A stretch of 64,000 bases of DNA from assembly GCA_964019135.1 (NCBI GenBank), contig OZ025248.1:37069670-37133669 (forward strand). The letters run 5' to 3'. A program made the translations under genes and the position numbers. A model generated the notes under the pieces. That model saw nothing but the letters and a program-made list of their open reading frames with translations. It ran no database searches and was not told the origin of the DNA. The stretch's first letter is position 1. Each line of letters opens with the position of its first letter. The DNA is from Arenicola marina (Eukaryota; Annelida; Polychaeta; Arenicolidae). This document shows, in pieces, positions 49,051 through 61,174 of this stretch.

Positions 49051-50019
49051 ACGTACTTGCAAGTTGCTTAAGCAACTCTCTCAGTTTCGTATAAGGTGTC
49101 GAAGTTATTAGATCGATAACAAGTTGACACTTCGCATATATATCCTGGAAACAAATACCTTTGTTTCAGCATGTTGTGGACGTCGTCACGTAAAACGCGT
49201 GGTATGTGCCACTTGATGTGTGTGGCATGAATTGTAACAAAAAACATTAATACCATTGTTTTTACGACAGACGCTTTCGTGCTGTAATATTATTTATGAA
49301 GTGGCCTCGAGTTTACGTCCGTGAGACGTGGGTCTTGGCTGAGGGTCTGACATGGGTCATGGCGTCTTTTTACCTTTTCAATATATTCCACTTTTCGAAT
49401 GGATTAATTAATGTGTTTCGAAATATTTGCATATGTCTTCTTTTCATTGTGTGTCTCACATCCATTATAAAATATTAATTTATACACATAGTAAGATGCT
49501 ACTGCTGTGCATAAACCATATACATGTATGCACAATAATACGAACTAGCAGACTCCAATTACCGTCAGTGAGTCCCCGGCATGTTGCCCGCTTCTCTGTA
49601 ATGGCCTCTCTCACCCCCCGGAAACCCATTTAGACCACTTGTGGGGCCTGGACAATCTCTAGTATGAGACCCGTGCGGGTGCTTTACAAGCTATCAGATT
49701 TCCGCCCTGTGTTTGAAATGATTGTTGACCTCTATGATCTCCAAGGACCTCCAAGGACGCCAAGTGCGGACGTACCCGGTCGCTGGCTGCCAAGCAATAT
49801 CCATCTACACTGATTGAAACGACACCAAGGTCAAAACTGTTTCCCACATTTCACCTTTAATTTGACATAATAATTTATGCCCCCGGCATGTCTTATGACA
49901 TCATGCTGGGTTACCGCGAAGTACATTTTAGCCTGATACGATTCATGTACCGGTAGGGACACATAGTCAAACATATTGGGTAAGGGGCCGGCAATGGTGG
50001 TGTTGCGTTATCTATCGGG

Positions 50020-50095
50020 CTCACTCCGTGGCCAAATCGGTTGCGCGTTCGGCTATTGAGTGTGTGCGGCGTCCTCCGCTCAAGCCAGCCCAAGC
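50020..50095 (+). repeat. tRNA-like relic, arm B
   Basis: TGGCCAAATCGGTTGCGCG is box-A-like and mirrors 36,415-36,490. The box B region has diverged beyond recognition, so no functional RNA is claimed. Confidence 0.25.
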
Positions 50096-52735
50096 GATCG
50101 GTGCATGACTTGAGTGTGCAAATGTTTGCGCAGTATACATATCCCATATCTTTCATTGCAAAGACATGGGGGTTGTTCCAGGATACGTGGTTCCTCTCTA
50201 CCATTGACCCTTGTCCTAGTGCTCACTAGGGATCTATGAAGGAGGTTCAAGTGCTTATTTCATGGGGAGCGTTGAGGCTAATTATTTATGGACCTTGCAT
50301 TCAACGGTGGTTGTTGCTACCTTTGGGAACCCCTCTCCTCGCCTGTCGCTTATCCAAAACACCTTCAAACACCTAGCCCAGTTCATCCCTTTTTGGACTA
50401 GCCTCTGGGATTTGTGCAAATTGTGCCATCCAAGTCTCCACTGGCGCGGATCATTTCATACTGAAACCACATCAATTTTGCACCACTTGGAAGGACTGCA
50501 ACTTATAGGATTATGTTAAGGGCCAGTTTCGAAGCTTGTCTTATAGTTCTCCCATGTACAATATCAAGATTATCCAACCCAACTTTATGGTGTATCCCAA
50601 ATGGTACAATAGCCGCCATTTACGGCCGTTCGGGCCTCGTGTGGCTCATTGCCGGGTCGTATACTAAGGCCTGAAGAGGCCCCTTGTCCACAGCGGCCGA
50701 TAGATATGGATCGTTATGAAGAAACTGCTCTGATGCAATATTCAGATAAACATGGCACCAAGCCAGTGGTCTCAATATAAAGGAGGCGGCACCAAGTTGA
50801 CAATGGAATGCAATCAGCATCATAAATGAGCCTCAAAAATTCAGTGCACCCTAGCATCGCCTACTCCATTTACTATAAAACGTTTCCAACTGTCGCCCGA
50901 ATCGAGTATACTTCGGCCAATAGGTGCATTTCATCCCTTAAATTCGTTTCTCTCAGACAGTCAATTGATTGCTTGACGGACGCTTCTCTTTAGCATATTG
51001 ATCTGTATTGGTGGATGATTTCAGGTGGTGCTTGGGTAGGTGTTCGGTATCAGCCTGACCCCAGCACGTGATACACCTACACGCCAAGAACACGTGTTTA
51101 CACTATTGTATCGGCAAAGATATTAAATCCAAGTCGTGTGGGGTTCATTATCAACCCTTTCATTAAATATTTGTAAATATAAGGTTGATCCAGCACCCGG
51201 TGAAGCAAGATGTCACTACTTCTGCTGTCGGGTTCACAGGGCGACTATAAATGGTTAAATAATCCATTAGCCCGTTGGCAGCTTCCGCGTTATTTCGTCA
51301 ATATCAGGTTTCGGTTAAAGACAGTTCCGGTGTTATCAGTTGTGACAAGGGCTGGTCGATATACATGATACATCCGGAACCTGCTGAGTGGAAGAAAATA
51401 CGTGCGTGATGAATGCTGAAAGGTGAGTATTAGAACCCTAGTTCAGTATTTTTTCCCTATTTATTCCCATACAAGTCTGGCTCAAAGGGTCTTATAACTA
51501 GACCCCCCAATTCTGAGAAATTGAGAAGTTAGCGTCATCGCTGGCTTCTCGTGCCTCAGTTTGTTCCCTCAGCCTATACCTCAACTTGGTTGACACATAA
51601 CAATGTGGAAACGGCCATGGTTCAATCAAGTTCAGCTGCGTGGGCTGAACGTAAAGTTTATTTGTTGAGATATTGTCCCAATCACCCACGCACTATCAGA
51701 CCAGTAATTAGTGCAGTGTCCACTGCCTGTGAGATGTCGTCGATAGTGAGCCGGGTGTTTGATTCTTTAATATTCCAGGACATCGAAATTAATCACCTGC
51801 AGAGGTAATAAGGCTGAGAGGTTCCACCGACCTTGGCGCCTCCCTGACAGCACTCGCCAAGGAAATCGGTTCCCAACAAGTACTTGATGATGGAATGGTT
51901 TGCCCTGATTGAGTTTGTGTGCGGGTGACAACTTTAATCATTGCAGTCACACCAAGCAAGCTTACATGAATAATGGCAAAATCCTAGGTTAACGGGTGCA
52001 GGCGCCGGCGCTGATATATGGACCGCTTCAATATCGTCTACATTATCAGATGTGTACGCAAAACATGTTTTCGTCAATTAAAGCAATGACCTGGGTTTAA
52101 TGTTCTTGTGGACCTAACAGTATTTCGGATTACATCCGTACCCTCCCACCTACGAAAGGGTCTCTTCACTCCTCACATTGGTCGCTATCCATCCCGCCAC
52201 GTTAGAGGTGTGAGCTGTCCTCGTTGGTTTCACCACGGGTGGCCAGCCAGCCATCACTCCCAGTCGTCTGGTCGTGTCCAACACGCCTACACAGACCACG
52301 TGTCAGTAACTTAACCATAAAATGCACCCTAACACGCGTTAGCCTGATGTTGTGATTAGAGACATATGCACTACCGTTAATCGTATTTGAATTTGCAATG
52401 GCGTTCTGAGATAATTATCTTGCTCCAAATCTTGCTACTTCCATGGTACTTTATAACGGTGATCATCCCACTGAACTGACACTACAACTTAATACACGCG
52501 TTGTGTCTGGGATATTCTCCTGCGGTTATTCGCACGTGTGTCGCCATTTCCCTTTTTTTGCCCATTGTCCCCTTTGCTGCCATTGTTGTAGTCTCAAATT
52601 ATCTGATCGTACAATTGCTTTATACTGATCCTACGTTCTTGTGGCATACCTTCAGTCTGCCCTCCCTATGACCTTTCCCGCTTGCGATATTCTACCATGA
52701 TCAATCAAGCAGTTGCCTTCTCTTTCCATTATTTA

Positions 52736-52987
52736 TCCCATACCATTGTCTTATGCCGTTACCGTCCTACGTCCTTGCTTTGCTCTGCCCCTGCCTTTGT
52801 CCTATGGTCCTGCTAAAGTCAAAGATGCCAGTGTTGCCATGGCTCATACGGATGGCGAAAAGGGGGCTTGTCCAATTCACACAGAACGTGATCCATCTCG
52901 GCACATTACAGGCGATTACGTCAGGACAATAAACGGCGAAGAACCGGCCGACGTGGGAGGCTGGACTGGGAGACGGTGGCATCGTGG
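52736..52987 (+). other. Exceptionally conserved A/B block, arm B copy
   Basis: This is the reverse complement of 34,037-34,288 with one internal mismatch. It lies inside an open frame of 131 codons (52,713-53,108), and the downstream part of that frame is formed by the 34-bp repeat. See the arm A entry for interpretation. Confidence 0.7.
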
Positions 52988-53049
52988 GAACGAAACGAGT
53001 CTTCTTTTCGAGGGCTTCCCAATACCATATTTTTTCTGCCCGGCCCAAT

Positions 53050-53192
53050 CTTTGTCTGTGTACCAAGCCAACAGCACAGACATCGTTGTCTGTGTACCAA
53101 GCCAATAGTAATGGTATATTTGTCTGTGTACCAAGCCAATAGCAAAGATATCGTTGTCTGTGTACCGAACCAATAGTAATGACATTTCGGGT
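53050..53192. repeat. 34-bp tandem repeat, ~4.3 units (arm B)
   Basis: TGTCTGTGTACCAAGCCAA recurs at exact 34-base steps (53,054, 53,088, 53,122, 53,156). Arm A has two units, so copy number changed after the palindrome formed. Confidence 0.95.
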
Positions 53193-53335
53193 CAACATTT
53201 TCGGTCCCAGTAAATTATATTGCGAGGAAGGCATCTGCCACACATGTGAAATCTTTACTTCACAGGACGATTGTTATCTCTGTTTAATTCAGATCGCATT
53301 TTGTTGTTAATCCAGGCGGTGGACCGCCTGGCCAT

Positions 53336-53440
53336 AACGTTATCATGTCCTTCTTTGCAAAGAGTAGGGGGTTACCCTGGGGACATTACTCCGGTCCTCT
53401 CTTCCTCCTCCCACTGACGCAATCCAACCAACCAATCCCT
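53336..53440 (-). repeat. Interspersed repeat R1 near the end of arm B
   Basis: The complement passes TCAGTGGGAGGAGGAAGAG, CCCCAGGGTAACCCCCTACT and CTTTGCAAAGAAGGACATGA, matching the middle of R1. The following 53,480-53,600 also resembles the reverse of 1.75-2.0 kb in the tandem unit. Confidence 0.65.
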
Positions 53441-54111
53441 GTACCGCGTTGATGGCCATTCGTTGTCGTCTTCCTTGCGGTCACTGTTTGTGGCCATTCT
53501 CTGTTGCCACCCTTCAGGTAAGGCGGCCCAAACATTGCCTGCAATCAGTCACTCTGGAGTCCGTGGGTGGAGGTCCTCAATGACAATCGTTCTCCGGTGG
53601 CTCATAACGTGGAGGCTCTGGGTCCACTCTAAATGACTCGACGGGATGTATTAAAAGTGAACCGAGAAGTACCGGGGCTGTGCCTACTATCAGACTACCC
53701 ATGGATAACGTGTTCACCGAGGCACTGGTCAGACCAGCACCAATACCAGCATAGGCGGAAATAAACTTATGTATGGTTTTTCGTCATCTTTACTCGCTCT
53801 GTATTCACTTGAGTCATCATACAGTGCCGTTATGCGAATCGTGTTGCATGTGATGAGCATGGCTTTAATTGAAATATTGCCCATGTAGTCATTAAATAAT
53901 TCTTTATGGTATGATATAACCTGATGGGTCACGGCATCATAAAGTATGTATTGTTATCAGAATTATTGTGTTCTGCATAGCATCATCTGAAATATTTATT
54001 GCATCAAGTAATTTTCATAGGATTATTCGAAATGTTCCATATTTAACCATTTGACATTTTTACCCAGAAAGACAACATGGGATCATCTAAGATGGTCGCG
54101 CTCATAACAGA

Positions 54112-55067
54112 CCACGTCATACCCCATACACCACCACGAAATATGTCAATGACGTAAGTGCCAAGTCAACGGATAATTCCAAGCCTAACCATCACCACGG
54201 CGTCCTTGTGCCATTATGCTGTCACGGATTAGCAGCGTGATCTGTCCGTGTTTACGACTACGCCATAGCGGGCATTAGGTCAAGGTCATATATCTTCCCC
54301 GTTATAGAAGATGACGCCTGAGCATTGCTGAACGCGACATCCAGGCGTGTCCCTTCTTTAGCTTAATATGGGTGCTGATTGGTTATGAATCTGGTCACCA
54401 TATCGGGTCCCACATCGCCCTAGCCAACACCTGCGTCCCAATGACCTTGCTTTGTCTCAAGTGGCCTTGGTACGTCACGGGCGTACTTTCAGAACATGGC
54501 AGACGGTCACCAGTTTGAACTTCGTGGCGTCTGTATGCTTACCGCTCACCCTCAAGCGTTATATAACAAGTTACACCAAGTTTATGTAATAAGTTAATAG
54601 AATTAATAAAGTTATCTGATCAGTTACTTCCAGGGTCGTATAATAATTTAGTTGCTTACAACTTGCCTAAATAACTCGAATTTATTAAGTCAACAACAAC
54701 TAGGCAGAAGAAAGTTGACAATTCTCATATATGTCCTGGAATCAAATACATCCGTTTCAACATGATGTGGACGTCGTCGCGTAAAACGCGGGGTATGTAC
54801 CAGTATATGCGGCATAAAGTGTAATAAAAGAACAATAATACCATTGTTTTTTGCGACAGACGCTTTCGCTCTGTAACATTATTCATGAAGTGGGTTCGAG
54901 TTTACATCCGAGGAACTTGGGTCTTGGCTAGGGCCAGGTCTCACAGGGGTCATTGCTACTTTTAAAGTTTTCCATATATTCCACTTTTCCAATCGATTAA
55001 TTAATGTGTTCGAAATCTTTGCAAAGGTCGTCTTTTTAATCTGTGTCTCACTTCCATTATACTTCCA
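54112..55067 (+). repeat. Module C' (arm B orientation)
   Basis: It follows 47,120-49,480 of arm B in the same direction but without the two TTAA insertions. Shared signs are GAAATATGTCAATGACGTAA, GATTGGTTATGAATCTGGTC, TGTCTCAAGTGGCCTTGGTA and the TTTACATCCGAGG/TTTACGTCCGTGAG pair. It is the empty-site reference for both insertions. Confidence 0.8.
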
Positions 55068-55599
55068 TACATATACTGGTACATACCATACGTTTAAGGC
55101 GACGACGTCAACAAAGAATGTATTTGATTATGTATTTGATCCAAGACATATGTGACAGCTGTCAGCTTTAATCTGCGTTGTTGTCGATCGAATAACTTCG
55201 ACATCTTATACGCAACAAAAACAATAGCGACTGAGCCCATCTGACCTCCTCCTTGAGTCAGGGGTTCCAGGCGACAACAGAAGTGCAACAAGCGGTAACC
55301 ATGGAGACGCCCTAAGGTCAATTTTACTAAAAGTCATGGAACATGTAACAGCGTCACTAATTGCACAGTTTAAAACATCTGGAGATTCATTGTCTATGTA
55401 GTGAACATATTGTTATTGCACGGGACAAATGATTTCCTAGAGTTACATACTTGATTCGGCTCCACCTGTTTGTACATACCATGTGAATAAAAGCCTTTCA
55501 AACATCAGATAGTTTCTGTTGAACCTCGTAATGGAAAAGCGACGTGCAAGGCGAAGACAGGCCAGTTTGCTGGAAAAGGAATGTCAGTGCCAATAATTT

Positions 55600-55800
55600 A
55601 GGGCCCGTCGGCATGATGTCCTCTTCCACGGATTACCTCAGATTTTCCATCAGTCTTCCGAGTGCCCTGAGGGACCATGACCTTGGTGTCCAGGGCAGAC
55701 AAGTGGCAGTCGGTAGCAGCTGTCTAGCCAACACCCGGGGGGCCGTAAAAACGCAGCCGCGGGTCATCAGACACCGCGTCATAGGATCTCATCTTCATGA
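55600..55800 (+). other. Sequence block kept in A, C and D
   Basis: GATTACCTCAGATTTTCCAT, GCCCTGAGGGACCATGAC and GGGTCATCAGACACCGCGTC are kept here, in arm A (38,515-38,695) and reversed in D (62,690-62,830). The + strand is open here, including GVQGRQVAVGSSCLA. D shares that peptide before a frameshift and A has stops, so a functional coding exon is not supported. Confidence 0.4.
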
Positions 55801-56109
55801 GAATCGCGTGGCAAGGCCACAGTTGGCATGTTGTTCGTGCGGAAACGTCACACGAGCGGACAACAGCAATCACTGAAGACGCGAAATGAAATGGCGGGAA
55901 AGTAAGATATAGTTTTAGAGTCTGGCTCTATTGATACATTTTGTAAATGAAACGAAACGACATAAGTTGTTTTATGGTACCTCGCAAATGCAAATTTTAC
56001 AGTCGGGCAGCTCTGTGCTTTCACCTGCTGTCAGATGCTGGTACCATAACCGCAGCCAATGAGAAGTTGTCTAGTAAGCGTAAATGGGAGAAAAGTTGGT
56101 GATTGCGTC

Positions 56110-56190
56110 CGGAAATTACCACTTCCTGTGTGACGGGCAGAATCTCCAGCTGTATCCTAACGTCACGTGACCGTAGCCGGAAGGAGATCC
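56110..56190 (+). promoter_or_regulatory. ETS/E-box cluster, module C
   Basis: ACTTCCTG (56,121-56,128), GTCACGTGAC (56,162-56,171) and CCGGAAGG (56,177-56,184) repeat the arm A arrangement with an identical 41-base offset. Function is inferred from motif form and retention only. Confidence 0.35.
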
Positions 56191-57525
56191 GACCATTGTC
56201 AAGAAAGATCAGGCTTGCTTTGGACGGGCTGCCCTGCTAAGGTTAAGGCCACTCTCGACCAGGATCTCCTCCCCCCGCCGGGGGGGGGGGGGGGGGTGAT
56301 GATGAGTCGTTCACCCGTTGGCGCCGACCTTGAAGACACGGGAACACATGGCGGTCGATATTGAAAAGCTGGAGGTAAAGGCCTCTGGAACGGAAGTATG
56401 GCTCGGGGGTACTAGTTCTACGGCCATTGAGGCAGAGGAGTCCAGGGATTATTGGGGATGAGTTTTGGTTGATGAGACTGACGCTACCGGGGACAGGGCG
56501 TGTGTGGGCGGAATGGGAAGAGGGGGTGGGGGTGACTGGATGTGGGAGGGGGGGGGGAGGGGGCCTGGAGCTGGGGAGAGTGGGGTCCGGAGGGGCCGGG
56601 TGCTGGAAGTGTAGGGGGGAGGGGGTACGGGGCTTGGGATAATGGTGGTTCGGTGGTTCCCTCGGCGCGTCGACAGTATATAACATTCGTGGCGATGAGA
56701 GAAGGTTATAAACGACAATTGGTGTCACCGAGACAGGTGTTAACTCAAGGTCGGTGGGCCGAGGGGTAGCGATCTTCGCTGTTTGCGGTATGACAATATC
56801 GGCGAGGTTTATGAGACACGCGGCCACCATCGCTTTTAGTGATGGAATGTATGCTGATGTAAATATGGGTTGGTGCCACTGGGGAGAAGCGCTCCCTTCC
56901 ATGCTGAGTGGTAAGGCTGGGCCGCTGGCGCAATGTAACTGCAGTATAAATGGGGCAGGGTTTGGTTAATGATGGGCGACTGGACACCTCTCGCACAGCA
57001 GTGTTCCACCGACGTCAGGACCAGAAGTAATTACTCAACCAAATACAAGGCGACATTTCTTTCCTTCTTGTTATTGGCTCAAAACAAATGTGTAGTGGCG
57101 ATCGAGTCATAGCACTGGAGTAACTATGTGACGTTACTGAATAATGCGACATAATAAGTACATGCAAAAAAGTAAGTACATAGACAGAAATGCATTTTCA
57201 GAGGACATTAATCTATTTTTTAGAAACTCTGGAGCCTTACCATGCTTGATGGCAATTGCCAGCACTGCGACACTTCTCCACTTTAACCATGCACACAACT
57301 ATGACCCCTTCAGCACCACGGCCATCCCCTCCACCACGCTCCACCTCCCTCCCACTTACCTCCACACCCGGCAAACGCCCCCCCCCCCCCCACCGCCCCT
57401 CACCTCCTCCCCCTAATATATGGGGGCGGGGCCCTCTTCCTCACACACGCAACATCCACGTTAGGATGTCGACCCCGAATTAAAGTGTCTTCGCTTGTTG
57501 TTTTTTCTTCCTCCTCCTGTTGCAG

Positions 57526-57558
57526 ACAATCCAATAAAACGTTCTCCTCGTGACGTGG
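57526..57558 (+). other. Candidate 33-base microexon
   Basis: A pyrimidine tract (TTTTTTCTTCCTCCTCCTG) and TTGCAG precede ACAATCCAATAAAACG. The segment ends at GACGTGG before GTAAGA, a good 5' splice consensus. Length is a multiple of three. The mirrored site in X (minus strand, about 45,210-45,240) has the same signals with a single C/T change inside. There is no evidence of flanking exons or transcription, so chance is a serious alternative. Confidence 0.2.
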
Positions 57559-58362
57559 GTAAGACTGATGCATGGCCGGGGGATTCCGTCCGCAGTTTGA
57601 CAGAGCGGGGCTGGCAGCCGACACGTCTGGATCTCTATGGAGCGGATCACAAGCTACACAAACCAGGATGGATGTCGGTGATCAGCTTGCCGGGTGCACC
57701 GGGCCGACCTGTGGAGAGTGGAAGGGTGGGGATCGAGGGATGTGTGGGATGTGGGATGTCGGAAGGGGGGATTAACCTACTTTTATCTCGCAATGTGTGG
57801 ACCAACATTTCTTTGTCGCAACGCGGCGGCTGAAAACCTTTAGGACTTTCCATTCTGCCGCTTATGGAACAGAACAAAAAGGCCTTTCCCCACCTCTCTC
57901 CCCCAATACCCTCAGGGACAGGATTATCGATTTGAATCTTTTTCTGTCATAAGATTAAACCCACATTATCACACTATATCTGGTAGCCTGTACAATAATC
58001 AAGTAGTACAGGAATTGATATGGCCAAGCCCATATTAACTCAATGTAATGAATGATCATATGTGCGTCATACATGGTATATACAAATTAACAAAGACCTT
58101 AAAATAGGCGTGGGTTTGGGAATGATACAGAACGCATTTACTTCACGTTTTAGGCATATCATGGCCTACACGTGACCTTCAGGCTGGGTCTGCTGTCGAG
58201 TCCATGTTGTGCTGGCCTTCATGTCACGTCTCAGCGGTGTGTACCCCGGTTGGGTTATTCTGGCTGCACATCAAGTGGAACGATGGGTTTGTTCAGATGT
58301 TCTGTCACCTCAAGGATGGCATGATTGCCAAACACTCACATTTCGGTGGTAAGAGCTGGATA

Positions 58363-60256
58363 CCCCATTCCCTCCAATATCGCCATGCCCTCCCATCCAT
58401 CACCTTATTCCAAACACACCCCAGCCATTCCGTTCTCTTGACCATTCTCTATCACACCCCACCCTTCCATCCCCCATCACACCCAGTCCTTTCATTCCCC
58501 ATTCCACCATATCCCTTCCTCCCCCATCACACTCCATCCCTTTTGCCCTCCCATCACACCCCATTCCTCCCATTCCCTATCAAACCCCATCCATTCTTTT
58601 TCCCATCCCACCCCATCCCTTCAATTCCCCACCACACCCCATCCCTTCCATTCCCCACCACACCCCATCCCTTCCATTCCCCACCACACCCCATCCCTTC
58701 CATTCCCCATCACACCCCATCCTTTACATCCCTAATCACACCCATCCCTTCTATTCCCCATCACACCCCATCCCTTCCATTCCCCACCACACCCCATCTC
58801 TTCCATTTCCCACCACACCCCATCCCTTCCATTCCCCACCACACCCCATCCCTTCCATTTCCCACCACACCCCATCCCTTCTATTCCCCACCACACCCCA
58901 TCCCTTTCATTCCCCACCACACCCCATCCCTTCCATTCCCCACCCCACCCCATCCCTTCCATTTCCCACCACATCCCATCCCTTCCATTCCCCACCACAC
59001 CCCATCCCTTCCATTTCCCACCACACCCCATCCCTTCCATTCCCCACCACACCCCATCCCTTCCATTCCCCACCACACCCCATCCCTTCCATTCCCCACC
59101 ACACCCCATCCCTTCCATTTCCCACCACACCCCATCCCTTCCATTCCCCACCACACCCCATCCCTTCCATTTCCCACCACACCCCATCCATTCTTTTCCC
59201 CATCAAACCCCATCTCTTCAATTCCCACCACACCCCATCCCTTCCATTCCCCACCACACCCCATCCCTTCCATTCCCCACCACACCCCATCCCTTCCATT
59301 CCCCATCACACCCCATCCTTTACATCCCTAATCACACCCATCCCTTCTATTCCCCATCACACCCCATCCCTTCCATTCCCCACCACACCCCATCCCTTCC
59401 ATTTCCCACCACACCCCATCCCTTCCATTCCCCACCACACCCCATCCCTTCCATTTCCCACCACACCCCATCCCTTCCATTCCCCACCACACCCCATCCC
59501 TTCCATTCCCCACCACACCCCATCCCTTCCATTCCCCACCACACCCCATCCCTTCCATTTCCCACCACACCCCATCCCTTCCATTCCCCACCACACCCCA
59601 TCCCTTCCATTTCCCACCACACCCCATCCCTTCCATTTCCCACCACACCCCATCCCTTCCATTCCCCACCACACCCCATCCCTTCCATTTCCCACCACAC
59701 CCCATCCCTTCCATTCCCCACCACACCCCATCCCTTCCATTCCCCACCACACCCCATCCCTTCCATTCCCCACCACACCCCATCCCTTCCATTCCCCACC
59801 ACACCCCATCCCTTCCATTCCCCACCACACCCCATCCCTTCCATTCCCCACCACACCCCATCCCTTCCATTTCCCACCACACCCCGTCCCTTCCATTCCC
59901 CACCACACCCCATCCCTTCCATTCCCCACCACACCCCATCCCTTCCATTCCCCACCACACCCCATCCCTTCCATTCCCCACCACACCCCATCCCTTCCAT
60001 TCCCCACCACACCCCATCCCTTCCATTTCCCACCACACCCCATCCCTTCCATTCCCCACCACACCCCACGCCTTCCATTCCCCACCACACCCCACGCCTT
60101 CCATTCCCCACCACACTCCATCCCTTCCATTCCCCACCACACCCCATCCCTTCCATTTCCCACCACACCCCATCCCTTCCATTCCCCACCACACCCCACG
60201 CCTTCCATTCCCCACCACACCCCACGCCTTCCATTCCCCACCACACCCAATCCCGC
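58363..60256. repeat. 26-bp satellite, ~72 units, nearly G-free on + strand
   Basis: The unit core is TTCCATTCCCCACCACACC preceded by CCATCCC. The 26-base step was checked at several positions (59,912, 59,938, 59,964, 59,990). Variants are mainly T for C (CATTTCCC) and CACGCC for CATCCC near 60,070-60,220. A distinctive unit with CCTTTACATCCCTAATCACA occurs at about 58,721 and 59,317, showing a duplicated block of about 596 bp. The + strand is almost devoid of G. Long open frames (up to about 375 codons) in all frames follow from the unit having no stops and a period not divisible by three. They are not genes. Confidence 0.97.
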
Positions 60257-61174
60257 TTCTCCTGCCATGTGGAGCGGTGGCTTGCCCTTTGTACTTCTAC
60301 ATACGCGGATACCAAATGGCTCTCCTTTTGATTACCTTCGAGCGTTTCATTCTGTTTCGCTGCTTTACATTTCCGTATAGTTGAAAGAACTATAATTATG
60401 GGCCGGGCCATTTGTGTTGGCAAGTGTGCTAGCACTGCTACGTGTCAAGCTGAATGCCATGTATAGATGACAGGTTTGCACATCGACCTAAACGTATGGG
60501 TGACTCCATGCTTTGACGGTGGAGAAGGGAAAAATTGACAGCGATGGGCGGCGAGATGGGGTGTCGGTGTGTCTCGATCGTAGTGTGTTCCTGGTGCCCA
60601 CCCCTCCCCACACCGGATATGACCGAGATATGGCATCTGTAACCAGCACGACGTTCCGTCCAAGTCACGTGTTCTTCCTCTTTGACCTTGGGATTGGACA
60701 AGGTGAATGCTATGGTCGTATGGCGTGACAATTACCGTTGTTGACAGAACGGCCAATTGCTATCAGTGGTACATTTATCCATCGCAGCGGCCATGGTGTA
60801 TGACGTAGGCATTTTCGATACCATTATCGCGCAACAGCAGAAAAGGACGAAAGTTTGTTTTAATTCGGGCCTCTGGGGTTGGATGAAGCCTTAATCCGTG
60901 ACAGCAGCCGGGGGAACTATTCCATCATCGTCAGTACCATGATGTGGCTGCGGAGTGGGTTCGGTCCGGTCTCTCTGGGGTCGGGTAAAACACAATTTGT
61001 ATTGGTTCAGTCCATATTGTTTATCATCCGTCGTCCAGAAACAAATGTGAGGTTCAAGTGAATATTTCCAGCCCACACTGCGGGAGCAAATTGTTTAAAC
61101 GCCATGAATATGTTCTGACAGAATTGTTTTTCTTTGGCAATCTTCCATTATTTCACTAAAGCTTTCCCCCACCC

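Larger units (their letters stand above)
45880..54110 (-). repeat. Inverted-repeat arm B
   Basis: This is the reverse of arm A. Compared with A it has two insertions (47.22-47.95 and 48.08-48.73 kb) and lacks about 1 kb: near 46,602 the sequence jumps from the equivalent of about 39.56 kb to that of about 38.54 kb, removing the ETS/E-box block. At 54,110 the match to A (32.93 kb) ends abruptly and sequence like 47,120 onward resumes. No gene was recognised. Confidence 0.9.
55068..57130 (+). repeat. Module C (arm A orientation)
   Basis: It follows arm A from about 37,340 to 40,250 directly, with about 0.67 kb deleted near 55,320 (equivalent to 37.57-38.24 kb). It contains GGATTACCTCAGATTTTCCA, the ETS/E-box pair, a poly(G) run and the G-rich tract in the same order as A. 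The switch from C' to C at about 55,070 makes a short palindrome: GTGGACGTCGTCGCG near 54,768 opposite GCGACGACGTCAAC near 55,100. Confidence 0.85.
57430..61085 (-). repeat. Inverted-repeat arm X'
   Basis: This is the reverse of 43,085-45,345, expanded by the 26-bp satellite. Flanking non-satellite parts (57.43-58.36 and 60.26-61.09 kb) show no recognised gene apart from the splice-like island described separately. Confidence 0.9.

Noticed and set aside
56243..56902. 219-codon frame in a C-rich tract (also 61,452-62,045, 197 codons)
   Set aside because: Low-complexity C/G-rich DNA with few stops. The frames are not kept intact at the equivalent positions in arms A and B.
58204..60435. Long open frames (up to 375 codons) rich in His-Pro-Thr or Gly-Trp-Glu-Met repeats on both strands
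   Set aside because: They arise from a 26-bp repeat with no stop in any frame. The peptide period is 26 residues because 26 is not divisible by three. No start context, domain or conserved unit reading frame supports a protein.
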